Below are positions 54,408-63,126 of a stretch of 64,000 bases of DNA, in pieces. How positions within the stretch are numbered: position 1 is the first letter of the stretch; every line of letters begins with the position of its first letter. This DNA is from Singulisphaera sp. GP187 (lineage in GTDB: Bacteria; Chloroflexota; Chloroflexia; Chloroflexales; Roseiflexaceae). The stretch is taken from positions 1 through 64,000 of the forward strand of contig CALQBW020000002.1 in NCBI GenBank assembly GCA_943328915.2. The letters run 5' to 3'. A program made the position numbers and the translations under genes. The notes beneath the pieces are model-generated. The model did not search any database. It saw only the letters and a list, made by a program, of their open reading frames with translations, and had not been told where the DNA came from.

Positions 54408-55163
54408 ATGCGTTTGAAATTATTGTTCGCAGCGTGTGCAACGGTGTTCGTGAGTGTGTTGGTTGGTGCACTGATAAGTCAAGTAATGACACCTAATACC
54501 ACCACGGCCAAAGCCGCACCCCAGCCTGCCGCTGCCACGGCAACGACTGAAATTAGTGTGCCTCAGACGGAGGTAGCTACCCCACGTCCCGTGGTCGATG
54601 CCCAAATCGTCCAACAACGCGAAGCCACCTACCAAGCCCGACTCGCCGAAGCCAATCAGATTATTGCCCAATCAGCAGCAGATCTCGCCAAAGCGCGTGC
54701 CGAAGAAGCTGCGTTGACCAAAAAATACAATACGTTGGTCGGGGTCATGAGCCAGCCAACTAGCATACCGCTCGTACCGACTGCGATTCCTGTGCCCGCA
54801 ACGGCGGTGGTGATTGTGCCTACGGCAACACCAGATAAAATACCACTTGATGTGGCGGTAGCAAATGCCCAATCTATTGACCCGAATGCTAAATTATTAC
54901 AACAACCAGATTTGGTTTTGTACGAAAATGTCGTCGCCTATGAATTTGTGTTTGATACAGGCACAATCTATATGGCCGCCAAGGACGGTACGGTAGTGTA
55001 TAACGGGATTGCAGTGAATGTAGCGGCAGCAGTGGCATCGCGTAATGCTCCGCCTCCGCGCAATGACACCGTACCACCACCAAATAATACGGTGCCCACG
55101 CCTGGCCATCATCATGACGATGATGATCACCATGAGGATGATGACGGTGGCGATGATGACTAA
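54408..55163 (+). CDS. Exported coiled-coil protein with PepSY-like C-terminus (2)
   Basis: 251 residues, a paralogue of the protein at 53319. It repeats the signal-anchor MRLKLLFAACATVF, the coiled coil QQREATYQARLAEANQIIAQ, and DPNAKLLQQPDLVLYENV with AYEFVFDTGTIYMAAKDG. It differs in a longer Pro/Thr/Val hinge and a C-terminal tail of about 20 residues made almost only of H, D, E and G (HHHDDDDHHEDDDGGDDD). Such a tail could bind metal cations; in copy 1 the tail is basic. GTAGGGATTATAC precedes the ATG. The end overlaps the next gene by 8 bases. Confidence 0.75.
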   Translation: MRLKLLFAACATVFVSVLVGALISQVMTPNTTTAKAAPQPAAATATTEISVPQTEVATPRPVVDAQIVQQREATYQARLAEANQIIAQSAADLAKARAEEAALTKKYNTLVGVMSQPTSIPLVPTAIPVPATAVVIVPTATPDKIPLDVAVANAQSIDPNAKLLQQPDLVLYENVVAYEFVFDTGTIYMAAKDGTVVYNGIAVNVAAAVASRNAPPPRNDTVPPPNNTVPTPGHHHDDDDHHEDDDGGDDD

Positions 55164-55713
55164 CGGACCAATTGACCGTAAATTAGTTCAAAAAGTCAAA
55201 GCGCAAATGGAACAGAATGAACGTTTGATGGGGCGGACTATTTTTACGGCGTTAGCGACGTGTGGAACTATTGTCGGGTGGATGTTGTTGGCAAACCCAA
55301 CCCCCCTTGCCCCACAAACTGCAGTGGCAGCAGAGGGTCCTACCGCTATGCCGATAGACATCCCACCAACGGTTGTACTCCAACCCACCGCAGCGTTGGT
55401 TGCGATTGATTATGCCCCGATTCCGACGCTCCAAGCGCTGCCAACGCAACCGCCTCTTCCAACATTGCGGGTCTACAAAAAACCAGAAGTTGCTGCGGTG
55501 AATTCAGCCTCAGTTCAATCTAGTGACCAGCCTGTGCCGACAACTGCCCCCGATGCGGCCCCGCCAGTGGCAGTTGATGCGATGCCCGCATTGCGCATCA
55601 TCGTGCAACCCACCGTTGCGCCAGTAGTGGCGGCGCCGCGGCCGGGCAAACCGGCTCCTGCACCAAATCCCGGCGGTGGTGGTGGCGGTGGGTCCACGGG
55701 AGGGTCAAAATAA
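55156..55713 (+). CDS. Small anchored protein with external Pro/Ala-rich tail (2)
   Basis: 185 residues, a paralogue of the protein at 53925: RKLVQKVKAQMEQNERLMGR, then a helix TIFTALATCGTIVGWMLLA, then a long outside tail of P, A, T and V ending in a glycine run (GGGGGGGSTGGSK). The ATG at 55156 lies inside the end of the preceding gene, with GGTGG just upstream; an ATG one codon earlier is also possible. The longer open frame starting upstream runs through the preceding gene and is not used. A terminator follows. Confidence 0.7.
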   Translation: MTNGPIDRKLVQKVKAQMEQNERLMGRTIFTALATCGTIVGWMLLANPTPLAPQTAVAAEGPTAMPIDIPPTVVLQPTAALVAIDYAPIPTLQALPTQPPLPTLRVYKKPEVAAVNSASVQSSDQPVPTTAPDAAPPVAVDAMPALRIIVQPTVAPVVAAPRPGKPAPAPNPGGGGGGGSTGGSK

Positions 55714-55744
55714 CCGGTTATTTCTTGGAATATAAAGTCAAACA

Positions 55745-55783
55745 AAGTGGAGATTTGCATTTTGTGCAAACCTCCACTTTTTT
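55745..55783 (+). terminator. Terminator after the duplicated secreted/anchored genes
   Basis: AAGTGGAG (55745-55752) pairs with CTCCACTT (55772-55779), continued by TTTGCA/TGCAAA, then a T run. It divides the five-gene operon starting at apbE from the second ferric-reductase-like gene. Confidence 0.88.
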
Positions 55784-55832
55784 CGGGTAAACTATGGGAA
55801 TAATGAATGTTACGCTGGTAATGGAGTTACAC

Positions 55833-56564
55833 ATGTCCCAACAACCGACCAAACCTCCACGAGTGGTGGAAGATCCGGTATTGGTACTTGATGCGTTGTT
55901 GGATCGTTTTTCGTGGAGTAATGTGCTTGGTGCAGTGTTCCTTGGTTTGGTCGTAGGTCTAGTCGTGGCATGGCTCATCATCCCGACGTATGTGTCGGGG
56001 ATTGTGGCGAGTTTCCAAGGCGAGAATCCTACCGCTTATTGGTATATTTGCCGGGCTGCGGGGATTGTCGCATATGCCTTAATTTGGTTGAGCATCGTAT
56101 GGGGGTTATTGTTGACCACCAACATAGGCAAACAACTTGGAATGGTCGCACCGATTGTCGATTTGCACCGTCACATTTCTTGGTTGGCAGTGGTATTTAG
56201 CATGACTCATATGTTGGTGTTGTTACTTGATACCGTGGTGCCATATACTTTTATTTTGGTATTTGTACCGTTTAACCCTGATGCCTATCGACCGGTAGCC
56301 GCCACCCTCGGTCAAATTGGTTGTTATTTGTTGATTTTTGTGACGGTGAGTTTTTGGGTGAGGAGTTGGACCGGCCAAAAAGTCTGGCGTGCTATTCATT
56401 ACCTCAGTTTCGCCGCCTATGTGATGGTGATGGTGCATGCGATTATGGCCGGTAGCGATGCATTGGCCTTGTATTGGGTATATGTGGGGAGTGCCGTGGT
56501 CGTCGTGTTTTTGGTCATGTTGCGGATTATCGATGCCATAAATGAACGTCGTCAAGTCGCCTAA
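55833..56564 (+). CDS. Ferric-reductase-like haem membrane protein (2)
   Basis: 243 residues, a paralogue of the protein at 52440 with the same six-helix plan. Shared segments are IWLSIVWGLLLTTNIGKQLG, DLHRHISWLAVVFSMTHM (candidate haem histidines) and WRAIHYLSFAAYVMVMVHAI (second histidine pair). It lacks the proline-rich N-terminus of copy 1 and starts MSQQPTKPPRV; TGGAG precedes the ATG at 55833. It follows its own terminator-bounded unit and may be transcribed separately. Probably the same electron-transfer role with a different partner. Confidence 0.85.
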   Translation: MSQQPTKPPRVVEDPVLVLDALLDRFSWSNVLGAVFLGLVVGLVVAWLIIPTYVSGIVASFQGENPTAYWYICRAAGIVAYALIWLSIVWGLLLTTNIGKQLGMVAPIVDLHRHISWLAVVFSMTHMLVLLLDTVVPYTFILVFVPFNPDAYRPVAATLGQIGCYLLIFVTVSFWVRSWTGQKVWRAIHYLSFAAYVMVMVHAIMAGSDALALYWVYVGSAVVVVFLVMLRIIDAINERRQVA

Positions 56565-56584
56565 CATCACTAATAGAATTGATG

Positions 56585-56617
56585 CCGTCCGATTCATTAT
56601 GAATCGGATGGTTTTTT
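56585..56617 (+). terminator. Terminator after ferric-reductase-like gene 2
   Basis: TCCGATTCA and TGAATCGGA pair around TTA, extended by CC/GG, then six T. The left side codes for the end of the minus-strand photolyase N-domain gene. Confidence 0.87.
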
Positions 56618-57037
56618 GTGTGGCTGTGGTATCAATTGTGATTTGGCGACGGCCCAATAGCGCGAAAATCGTTTGATATCCGTGTTGATTGGGATAGCGA
56701 CAAAGGCTGGTTCTGCCAAAACCAGTACCTTATAGTGCTGCCGTAGTTGTCCACAAATAGCGGCGAAGCGGGGGGCTGGTGAGGCCGTGGTCACAATCGT
56801 ATCTGCCTGGTGGTGTTGGGCAAATTGCGTAATTTGGGTGACCACATCACCGCGAAAAATGGTGACGGGGAGCTCAAGCAGCGCCTCGTACATAAACACG
56901 ATGCGCTTCAGGCTGATGTGGTATTGCATGAGTAATGCATCGTCCCACACAAAAATCGCAGGTGCGTCGGGATGTACGAGCAACGCAGGATTGGTGGAGC
57001 GTAGGCAATCGCCGTGAATCCAGAGTATTGGTGGCAT
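56597..57037 (-). CDS. Stand-alone photolyase N-terminal (Rossmann) domain
   Basis: 146 residues resembling the alpha/beta N-terminal domain of DNA photolyases: PPILWIHGDCLRSTNPALL, PAIFVWDDALLMQYHISLKR, FMYEALLELPVTIFRGDVV, and near the end the RFSRYWAVAKS linker motif. In a normal photolyase it precedes the FAD domain in one chain and holds the antenna pigment. Here it is the last gene of the unit and is separate, 15 bases after the FAD-domain gene. Its stop overlaps the terminator of the convergent gene. The two proteins may assemble as a split photolyase, or this one may have another role. Confidence 0.7.
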   Translation of the reverse strand: MPPILWIHGDCLRSTNPALLVHPDAPAIFVWDDALLMQYHISLKRIVFMYEALLELPVTIFRGDVVTQITQFAQHHQADTIVTTASPAPRFAAICGQLRQHYKVLVLAEPAFVAIPINTDIKRFSRYWAVAKSQLIPQPHKKPSDS

Positions 57038-57052
57038 TGCGATTCCTTGTCA

Positions 57053-57862
57053 TTATTGCGGTGGCATATGCGGAAAAAGGCGTTGACCTAGGGCTTCGTA
57101 TGATGCATCGAGGGGACAATTCCGCGCCAGCGGGCAGTCACCGCAAAAGCGGTGGTTGGTATAACGGGCGAGATTTTCTTTGTTGAAAAAATAAGGCTTG
57201 TGGCTAAACGTGCTTGCCACCCATTGCCACGACAAATTATTGCTGGCGGGGTCGCCGTCGAGTAGGTGTTGCAAAAACCAGCGCGCCCCCGCTTGCCAGG
57301 CCACATGGCGCCAATGGACGAGATAGGCGGCAAGCCACATTCGGGCATGATTGTGCAGATACCCCGTGGTGATTAATTCAGCGACAAATGCATCCATGCA
57401 GGCTAGCGATGTGTGCCCGGTGCGGATATCGTCGGGGAGCTCATCGATGTAGTGTGTGGCGGTATAGCCGTTTTTGTAGGGTTCACGATCGTGCCAGATA
57501 CCGTCACCAATCTGGGTATAGACGCGTTGCCAGTAGTCACGCCATGCTAGCTCGGTAATGAGTTTTTCGGCTTCATGGGGGTAGTTTACGCGTTGCCATA
57601 CGGCGTCACGTACTTCGGCGAGGCTGAGGACCCCGTGCCTGATATAGGCACTGAGGCGGGTCACGGCGCCATTGAGGGCATTACGAGTGGTGGTGTAGCG
57701 GGCTGGGTCGATGGTGGCGAGTAGGCGTAATGCCGCTTGGCGTCCGCCAATCGTGGGGGCGACGGCGGTGTCTTCACCCACGATGTTTGCGAATTCGTGG
57801 TGCAGGTAGGCGATTAATTCATCGTGTGAGGCAAAGTCGCGTTGGAGTGGGGTGGGTGTCAT
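57053..57862 (-). CDS. Stand-alone photolyase FAD-binding domain
   Basis: 269 residues matching only the C-terminal helical domain of the photolyase/cryptochrome family. Marks are GRQAALRLLATID, LSAYIRHGVLSLAEVRD, ELAWRDYWQRVYTQIG, GYLHNHARMWLAAYLVHWR and DGDPASNNLSWQWVASTFS, which hold FAD and the substrate. A cluster of cysteines (CGDCPLARNCP) near the end suggests metal binding. The Rossmann domain is missing here and encoded separately downstream. The ATG overlaps the stop of the DUF2256 gene (ATGA). Probably light-dependent DNA repair or light sensing. Confidence 0.88.
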   Translation of the reverse strand: MTPTPLQRDFASHDELIAYLHHEFANIVGEDTAVAPTIGGRQAALRLLATIDPARYTTTRNALNGAVTRLSAYIRHGVLSLAEVRDAVWQRVNYPHEAEKLITELAWRDYWQRVYTQIGDGIWHDREPYKNGYTATHYIDELPDDIRTGHTSLACMDAFVAELITTGYLHNHARMWLAAYLVHWRHVAWQAGARWFLQHLLDGDPASNNLSWQWVASTFSHKPYFFNKENLARYTNHRFCGDCPLARNCPLDASYEALGQRLFPHMPPQ

Positions 57863-58038
57863 GCGTCGTTCCGTTTCGTGGTGGGTGGTTTGCCACCACT
57901 CTGTTTGTAGCGGCGACAGGCGTCGCTACAATATTTGACATCATCCCAGGTTTTGGCGAGGCTTTTGCGCCAGGTAATTGGTCGGCCACAGGTGACACAC
58001 GGTTTTGACGGTAAGTCTTGTTTTTTGACACCGCGCAT
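57859..58038 (-). CDS. DUF2256 zinc-finger-like protein
   Basis: 59 residues: MRGVKKQDLPSKPCVTCGRP, WRKSLAKTWDDVKYCSDACRRY. The CxxC...CxxxC cysteines are the DUF2256 signature and likely bind zinc. DUF2256 genes are often found beside photolyase-like genes. I start at 58038 because AAGGAG lies 8 bases upstream; the longer open frame runs into the neighbouring gene. Its stop overlaps the FAD-domain start, so the two are translationally coupled. Confidence 0.9.
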   Translation of the reverse strand: MRGVKKQDLPSKPCVTCGRPITWRKSLAKTWDDVKYCSDACRRYKQSGGKPPTTKRNDA

Positions 58039-58066
58039 TGGGGAGGCTCCTTTGCTGTTGTGGTGT

Positions 58067-59584
58067 TCACTGCATCTGGGTGAGCCAAATGGTGGCTTGC
58101 TGTCGAATGTGGTCACGTTCATCATTGGCGAGGTGGCGTAGTCCGAGGACGGCAGGTCCCATACGGGGATTGGCACGAAGCGATTGTTCGTGAGTCAACA
58201 AAAAATTCCAATAAAGGAAGTTGAACGGGCAGGCGTCGGCGCCATGTCTGACCGTCGGATTGTAGCGACAGCCGCCACAATAATCGCTCATCTTATTGAT
58301 ATACGTAGCCGAGGCGATATATGGTTTTGTGGCAATGATGCCGCCATCGGCATTAAGACCCATCCCGCTTACGTTTGGCCACATCACCCAGTCGTATGCA
58401 TCGATATACCCCGCCAAAAACCAGTGATTGACCGCCACAGGGTCAATCCCCGTCAGCATACAAAAATTACTAATCAGCATGAGGCGCTCGATATGATGGG
58501 TGTAGCCGTAGCGCCACACCCGGGCAATGGTGGTGTCGAGGCAGTTCATCCCACTCTGCCCCTGCCAAAACCAGCTGGGTAAATCCCTCGTCGCCTGCCA
58601 ATAGTTTTGGGATTGTAACGTGGGCATGTGGCGCCAGTATTGGACATACATATACTCACGCCAGCCGATGATTTGGCGCACAAAACCTTCGACGGCGTTG
58701 AGTGGTGCCATTCCCTGCCGATACGCCTGCTCCGCCGCCCGAATGCATTGGAGCGGGGTGAGCAACCCCAGATTGAGGTAGGGTGACAGTACCGCATGAA
58801 AGAGTTGATGGTGGCGTTGACTCATCGCATCTTCGTAATCACCAAACCACGGTAGGCGGTGCTGGATAAAATCATCGAGTGCTGTTTGGGCTCCCGCATG
58901 GTCTACGGCCAAGTCGAAATCGGCACAATCACTGCGCGCATGGGGCATGTCAGCTACTTCACGGCTGACCTGTTGGGTAATGGTGTCGAGGGGGAAGTGG
59001 GGATGGTTGGGGAGTGGTCGTGATGCAGGGAGCGGTTTGCGATTGGCACTGTCGAAGTTCCATTGGCCACCGCTGGGTGTGCCATCTGTCTCAATGAGCA
59101 CCCCAAAATGTTGGCGCATGGCACGATAAAACGGCTCCATGACGGTCCGTTTGCGCGTGTCCGTGTGACCGAGGGGATTGAATTGACTTACCAAAAATTG
59201 TTGATTGGCGATGATAGTGACGGGGTTTACTAACCAAGTATGCCATCGCTCTTGGGCGCGGCGGGCTGCGTATTCGCTGCCTGCCATGGTGATGATGTTG
59301 GTATCTGGGTAAAGAGACACGTGTTGTTGCAGAGCGTCGCGCCAACGTGGGGTCTGGTAATAGTCTACGGCGAATCCGCGTTGCCGGAGCATTTCCGCAT
59401 AATGGCGCATGGCACTAATGACCAAAATTAATTTGTGGCGTTGATATTGGCGGAGCCTGATGCGGGCCTGACTTTCGACCAACATAATCCGGATCTGGTC
59501 GGCCGGCATGATGGATTGGGCATACGCAATGGCAGGATGGTCAGCCAGGAGTTGATCCGCCAAAATAGCCACGGTGAGCATCAT
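58067..59584 (-). CDS. Fe-S-type photolyase/cryptochrome (PhrB-like)
   Basis: 505 residues of the Fe-S-containing bacterial photolyase family, which repairs (6-4) lesions in light. The N-terminal domain starts MMLTVAILADQLLADHPAIA and lacks the classical antenna motif. The C-terminal FAD domain has GFVRQIIGWREYMYVQYW, MNCLDTTIARVWRYGYTHHI and SGMGLNADGGIIATKPYIAS. Cysteines in NFCMLTG, YCGGCRYNP and GADACPFNFLYW match the 4Fe-4S ligands of PhrB. The start is MM at 59584 with a weak ribosome site. It is 28 bases upstream of DUF2256, so all four photolyase-related genes form one unit. Confidence 0.92.
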   Translation of the reverse strand: MMLTVAILADQLLADHPAIAYAQSIMPADQIRIMLVESQARIRLRQYQRHKLILVISAMRHYAEMLRQRGFAVDYYQTPRWRDALQQHVSLYPDTNIITMAGSEYAARRAQERWHTWLVNPVTIIANQQFLVSQFNPLGHTDTRKRTVMEPFYRAMRQHFGVLIETDGTPSGGQWNFDSANRKPLPASRPLPNHPHFPLDTITQQVSREVADMPHARSDCADFDLAVDHAGAQTALDDFIQHRLPWFGDYEDAMSQRHHQLFHAVLSPYLNLGLLTPLQCIRAAEQAYRQGMAPLNAVEGFVRQIIGWREYMYVQYWRHMPTLQSQNYWQATRDLPSWFWQGQSGMNCLDTTIARVWRYGYTHHIERLMLISNFCMLTGIDPVAVNHWFLAGYIDAYDWVMWPNVSGMGLNADGGIIATKPYIASATYINKMSDYCGGCRYNPTVRHGADACPFNFLYWNFLLTHEQSLRANPRMGPAVLGLRHLANDERDHIRQQATIWLTQMQ

Positions 59585-59626
59585 AAAACGTCAATTCTGT
59601 AGTACGCACGCACGGATAGCGTATTG

Positions 59627-60868
59627 TTAGCGGTGGGCGTCAGGTAATGGGAAGCGAATCACAATAAACAAAATTGCCACACACACCGCGCCTACAACCA
59701 AGGCCAAAGGGGCGCCAGTGGCACTAATGTCTGCGAGATTTACCCCATGACCGAGCCATGTGGTCATATTGGTCACGAGTAATCCGCCAAATGACGGTAC
59801 GCCGATGAGCGTTACCGCGTGGAGACTCATGACGCGGCCCCGTAAATGCCCGGGTACTTCGAGTTGGAGCATAGTGGCAATCATCGTGGTCGCCGCGGTA
59901 CTGATAATCCCCACGAGCACCAACAACATTGCGGCTAATGTCCACCATGGACTCAAGGCAAATCCTGCCAGCAACACCGCAAAAGCCAAGCCTGCGATTC
60001 GCAGATTGGTGGCGTTGGGGGTGATTTTGGGGATAGAGGCAAGTCCCAATGCGCCAATCAGTGCACCGGCTCCTGCCGCTGACAACAAAATCCCGTAGCC
60101 TTGGGCGCTTATATGCCAGATATCATCGGCAAAAATCGGCAAGAGTTGTTGATACGAGCGCCCAAAGATAGACATAATCGTCGACGTCAACAACAATACG
60201 CCCGTCAAGCGGTGACTGATGGCAAAACGCACGCCCCCAAGCAGCGCTTCACCAAGCGTGGCGCTACTGGGTGGATGGGGAGCTTCGGCGGGCATATGGG
60301 TAATCGCATAAATGACGGCAAAGTAACTAATCGCATTGCCAAAAAACAACCAGCCTGGTCCCATCACCCCCAGCAAAAACCCAGCCAACGCCGGACCGAC
60401 CAGCGCCGCCCCATTGTAAGTGGCAGAATTCAGCGCGAGGGCATTGAGCAGGTCTGCACGGGGAATCAGCGTAGGGATGAGTGCTTGGCGTGTCGGGTTA
60501 TCAACTGCCAAAAGGGTGGCGTTCAGGAAGGTTGCAATCAAAATAAACCATGGTGTATTGTGGCCTGAAAAAGTCAATCCCGCCTGAATTAACGCCAGGA
60601 TTGCCATGCTCCATTGCGTGATACGCAATATTTTGTTGCGCGGCAGGCGGTCGGCCAAATAACCACCAATGGGGGGCAAGGCAATCATCGGGATGGCAAA
60701 GGCAAGTCCCATCCAACCCAGGTAATGTGGATCATTGTTGGTCATTTTGTAGATGAGCCAATTTTGGGCCACATTTTGCATCCATGTGCCCATATTAGAT
60801 ACGAGCAACCCACTCCACAACAAGCGATATGGCCGATGGCGTAAGGCAGGGTATTGGCGTGCAAACAT
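59627..60868 (-). CDS. MFS transporter (EntS/MFS_3-like)
   Basis: 413 residues with about twelve helices. The N-terminus RHRPYRLLWSGLLVSNMGTWMQ and NWLIYKMTNNDPHYLGWMGL, with the loop motif GGYLADRLPRNKILRI, match the MFS_3 group of exporters (EntS-like). Substrates in this group range from siderophores to drugs and cannot be told. AAAGGAATACC precedes the ATG. It lies 43 bases before the Fe-S photolyase gene and 45 after the dehydrogenase, all on the minus strand. Confidence 0.87.
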   Translation of the reverse strand: MFARQYPALRHRPYRLLWSGLLVSNMGTWMQNVAQNWLIYKMTNNDPHYLGWMGLAFAIPMIALPPIGGYLADRLPRNKILRITQWSMAILALIQAGLTFSGHNTPWFILIATFLNATLLAVDNPTRQALIPTLIPRADLLNALALNSATYNGAALVGPALAGFLLGVMGPGWLFFGNAISYFAVIYAITHMPAEAPHPPSSATLGEALLGGVRFAISHRLTGVLLLTSTIMSIFGRSYQQLLPIFADDIWHISAQGYGILLSAAGAGALIGALGLASIPKITPNATNLRIAGLAFAVLLAGFALSPWWTLAAMLLVLVGIISTAATTMIATMLQLEVPGHLRGRVMSLHAVTLIGVPSFGGLLVTNMTTWLGHGVNLADISATGAPLALVVGAVCVAILFIVIRFPLPDAHR

Positions 60869-60912
60869 GGTATTCCTTTGTTACCGAGATTGGCAAGAGC
60901 ATATCACTGTGA

Positions 60913-61926
60913 TTAATCGAAATTGACCATGCCTTTGATAACCCCACTGGCTGGGTTCCGCCAATCCGCCATCAAACGAGGGAGCACATCTGGTGTGGTT
61001 TGATGGGTGGCCCATGCGGCAACATCGATACTTGGTAAAGCTGCAATCACTGCATCAAAATCTACTGCGGTCGCATTGCGACTCGCCAATACGGTGATTT
61101 CGCGGCGATGTAAATCGGGATCGCTAAATTGTAATGTGCCTTGAACAATCCCTAACAGCACTAACTTGCCACCATGCCCAGGAATTCCAAACGAGGCTTC
61201 CATGGCCGCTGGATGTCCAGTCGCATCAATAACGATATCGGCAGCGTGACCATCAGCTATTGCTTTGGCGGCGGCAACGACATCTGTGGTAGGATCTACG
61301 GCATTCTGCACCAATTTGTGTGTCATGGCGAAATCACGACGGATTGGGCTGGGGTCGATAGCGCTGACCTGGAGTCCACGCGCGCGGGCGGCTAATGCGA
61401 CGCCTAACCCAATCGGTCCCAATCCGACAACCACGATACGATCGTCTGCTTGCGGTGCGGCGCGGCGGACGGCATGGAATCCGATCGACAACATTTCAAC
61501 CAATGCCAAGCCATCAACGCTGACGCCGCGGGCATGGTGTAAATGAGTAGCAGGCAGGTTGATATATTCGCGCATGCCGCCATCGGTATGGACACCAAGT
61601 ACACGCAATGATGCGCAACAATTCGTCAACCCACGTTGACAGGCACGACAATGGCCACATTCAAGGTACGGGCGTACAGCCACTGTGTCACCGACGGCGA
61701 CATTGTTGACTCCAGCACCACACGACACGACTTCAACGGCCAGCTCATGACCAAGGATACGCGGGTAACTAAAAAACGGTTGTTTACCTGCAAAGGCATG
61801 CAAGTCAGTTCCACAAATGCCAACGCGGCGGACCCGCACTTGAACTTCCCCTGCGGAAGGTGCCACAGGACGCGCGGCTTCGCCGAGACGCATGTCGCCA
61901 ATGTCATGTAATACGAGCTGTCGCAT
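60913..61926 (-). CDS. Zinc-dependent medium-chain alcohol dehydrogenase
   Basis: 337 residues of the sorbitol/threonine dehydrogenase type. The catalytic zinc site is GICGTDLHAFAG and GHELAVEVV; the structural zinc site ECGHCRACQRGLTNCC has all four cysteines; the cofactor domain has VVVGLGPIGLGVALAARARG. Polyols such as L-iditol, sorbitol or sugar-acid substrates are typical. The ATG at 61926 follows AGAGGGACTC; one six codons upstream lacks a site. It sits directly downstream of the LacI-type regulator, which may control it. Confidence 0.9.
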   Translation of the reverse strand: MRQLVLHDIGDMRLGEAARPVAPSAGEVQVRVRRVGICGTDLHAFAGKQPFFSYPRILGHELAVEVVSCGAGVNNVAVGDTVAVRPYLECGHCRACQRGLTNCCASLRVLGVHTDGGMREYINLPATHLHHARGVSVDGLALVEMLSIGFHAVRRAAPQADDRIVVVGLGPIGLGVALAARARGLQVSAIDPSPIRRDFAMTHKLVQNAVDPTTDVVAAAKAIADGHAADIVIDATGHPAAMEASFGIPGHGGKLVLLGIVQGTLQFSDPDLHRREITVLASRNATAVDFDAVIAALPSIDVAAWATHQTTPDVLPRLMADWRNPASGVIKGMVNFD

Positions 61927-62007
61927 TGAGTCCCTCTTTGGCACAAATAATAATAATGCCCCGATTATGGCATAGTTTTGCGGAGTAGATTACAGCATTC
62001 ATGGGTA

Positions 62008-63098
62008 TCAGTACGAAACGGGTTGGTTTTGGTTAGCGAAAGGCAAAGTGACTGCGAAAAATGCTTCGTTTTTGAGGGAGCCACAGGAACGGCGCTCGAT
62101 GAAGGTACTCGACAGTTTGATATTGGCGATTTCGTGGTCAGGTCTTTGAATACGTAAAATCAGTCGTTTCACTGCCGTTTCGCCCATCAATGTCGTCGGT
62201 TGTTCCATCACCGTAAAAAACGGGAATAACACGCCGGCATACTCTAAATCGTCAAAGGTAACCAACGCAATATCATATGGGATACGCAATTGTCGTTCGG
62301 TGCAGACTTGCACAACTCCCATCGCGGTCATCGCATTGATAGCCATTATTGCATCCGGGAGAGCGTTTCGTTGACATAATTGTTGTGTGGAAACATACCC
62401 TGGCAACGCCAGCGAGGGGTTTTCTTCGAACACCAACGAGGAATCAAACGGTATTCCTGCCGTATCAAGCGCCAAGCGGTAACCATATAAGCGGTCGCGT
62501 GAGGTTGAAATGCGATTGTCTCCGCTGATAAAGGCAATGCGGCGATGACCGAGGGCAATCAAATGCTGGGTGATTTTGAGTGCAGCCTGTTGATTGTCAC
62601 TTTGGACGACATCAATAGCCAAATTTGGTATTTCACGGTCGATCAAGATAATAGGACATTGGGCGTTCGTAAATGACTCCAAGGTAGCAAATGAGGCGTC
62701 GTTGCTTGGTGCAATGATAATCCCATCAACTCGTCGGGCAATTAAATCTGATAAATAACGTTTTTCAAGAGCAATATCACTCCGGCTATTACAGATGATC
62801 ACACGATATTCATGGAGATTGGCAGCTTGTTCGACCCCATGCCCTATTTTGGTAAAAAAAGGATTGCCAATATCCGGTAAAATCAGCCCAATTGTATGGG
62901 CATTTCGCCGTGTGCCTTCACGTGACGGTTGCGGTGCGGAATAGCCTAAATCGCGGATTGCAGCCAAAATCGGGTCCGTGTATCGGCATGGACAGACACC
63001 GAGCCATTGATTACGCGAGAAACGGTCATAGGTGAAACACCGGTATGATGAGCTACATCGCGAATAGTTGGCGTTGATAAACTGCGTCGTGTTGGCAT
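62008..63098 (-). pseudogene. LacI-family transcriptional regulator, frameshifted after the HTH
   Basis: The start at 63098 reads a textbook LacI helix-turn-helix, TIRDVAHHTGVSPMTVSRVI, then SVHADTRTR. The frame then closes, but the other phase continues at once with ILAAIRDLGYSAPQ and the full periplasmic-binding-like ligand domain (NAHTIGLILPDIGNPFF to the C-terminus). A single missing base near 62971, in GACCCGATTTTGG, restores one 364-residue protein. So it is a real lesion or a sequencing error. A good promoter and a palindrome lie upstream. It precedes the alcohol dehydrogenase by 82 bases, which suggests control of polyol or sugar use. Confidence 0.85.
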
Positions 63099-63126
63099 AA
63101 AATGGATAAAATCTCATCCAATCGAA

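Noticed and set aside
55085-55163. His/Asp-rich run looked like a simple-sequence repeat or assembly artefact
   Set aside because: The frame is uninterrupted, codons vary, and the run ends in a proper stop overlapping the next start, so it is a real protein tail.
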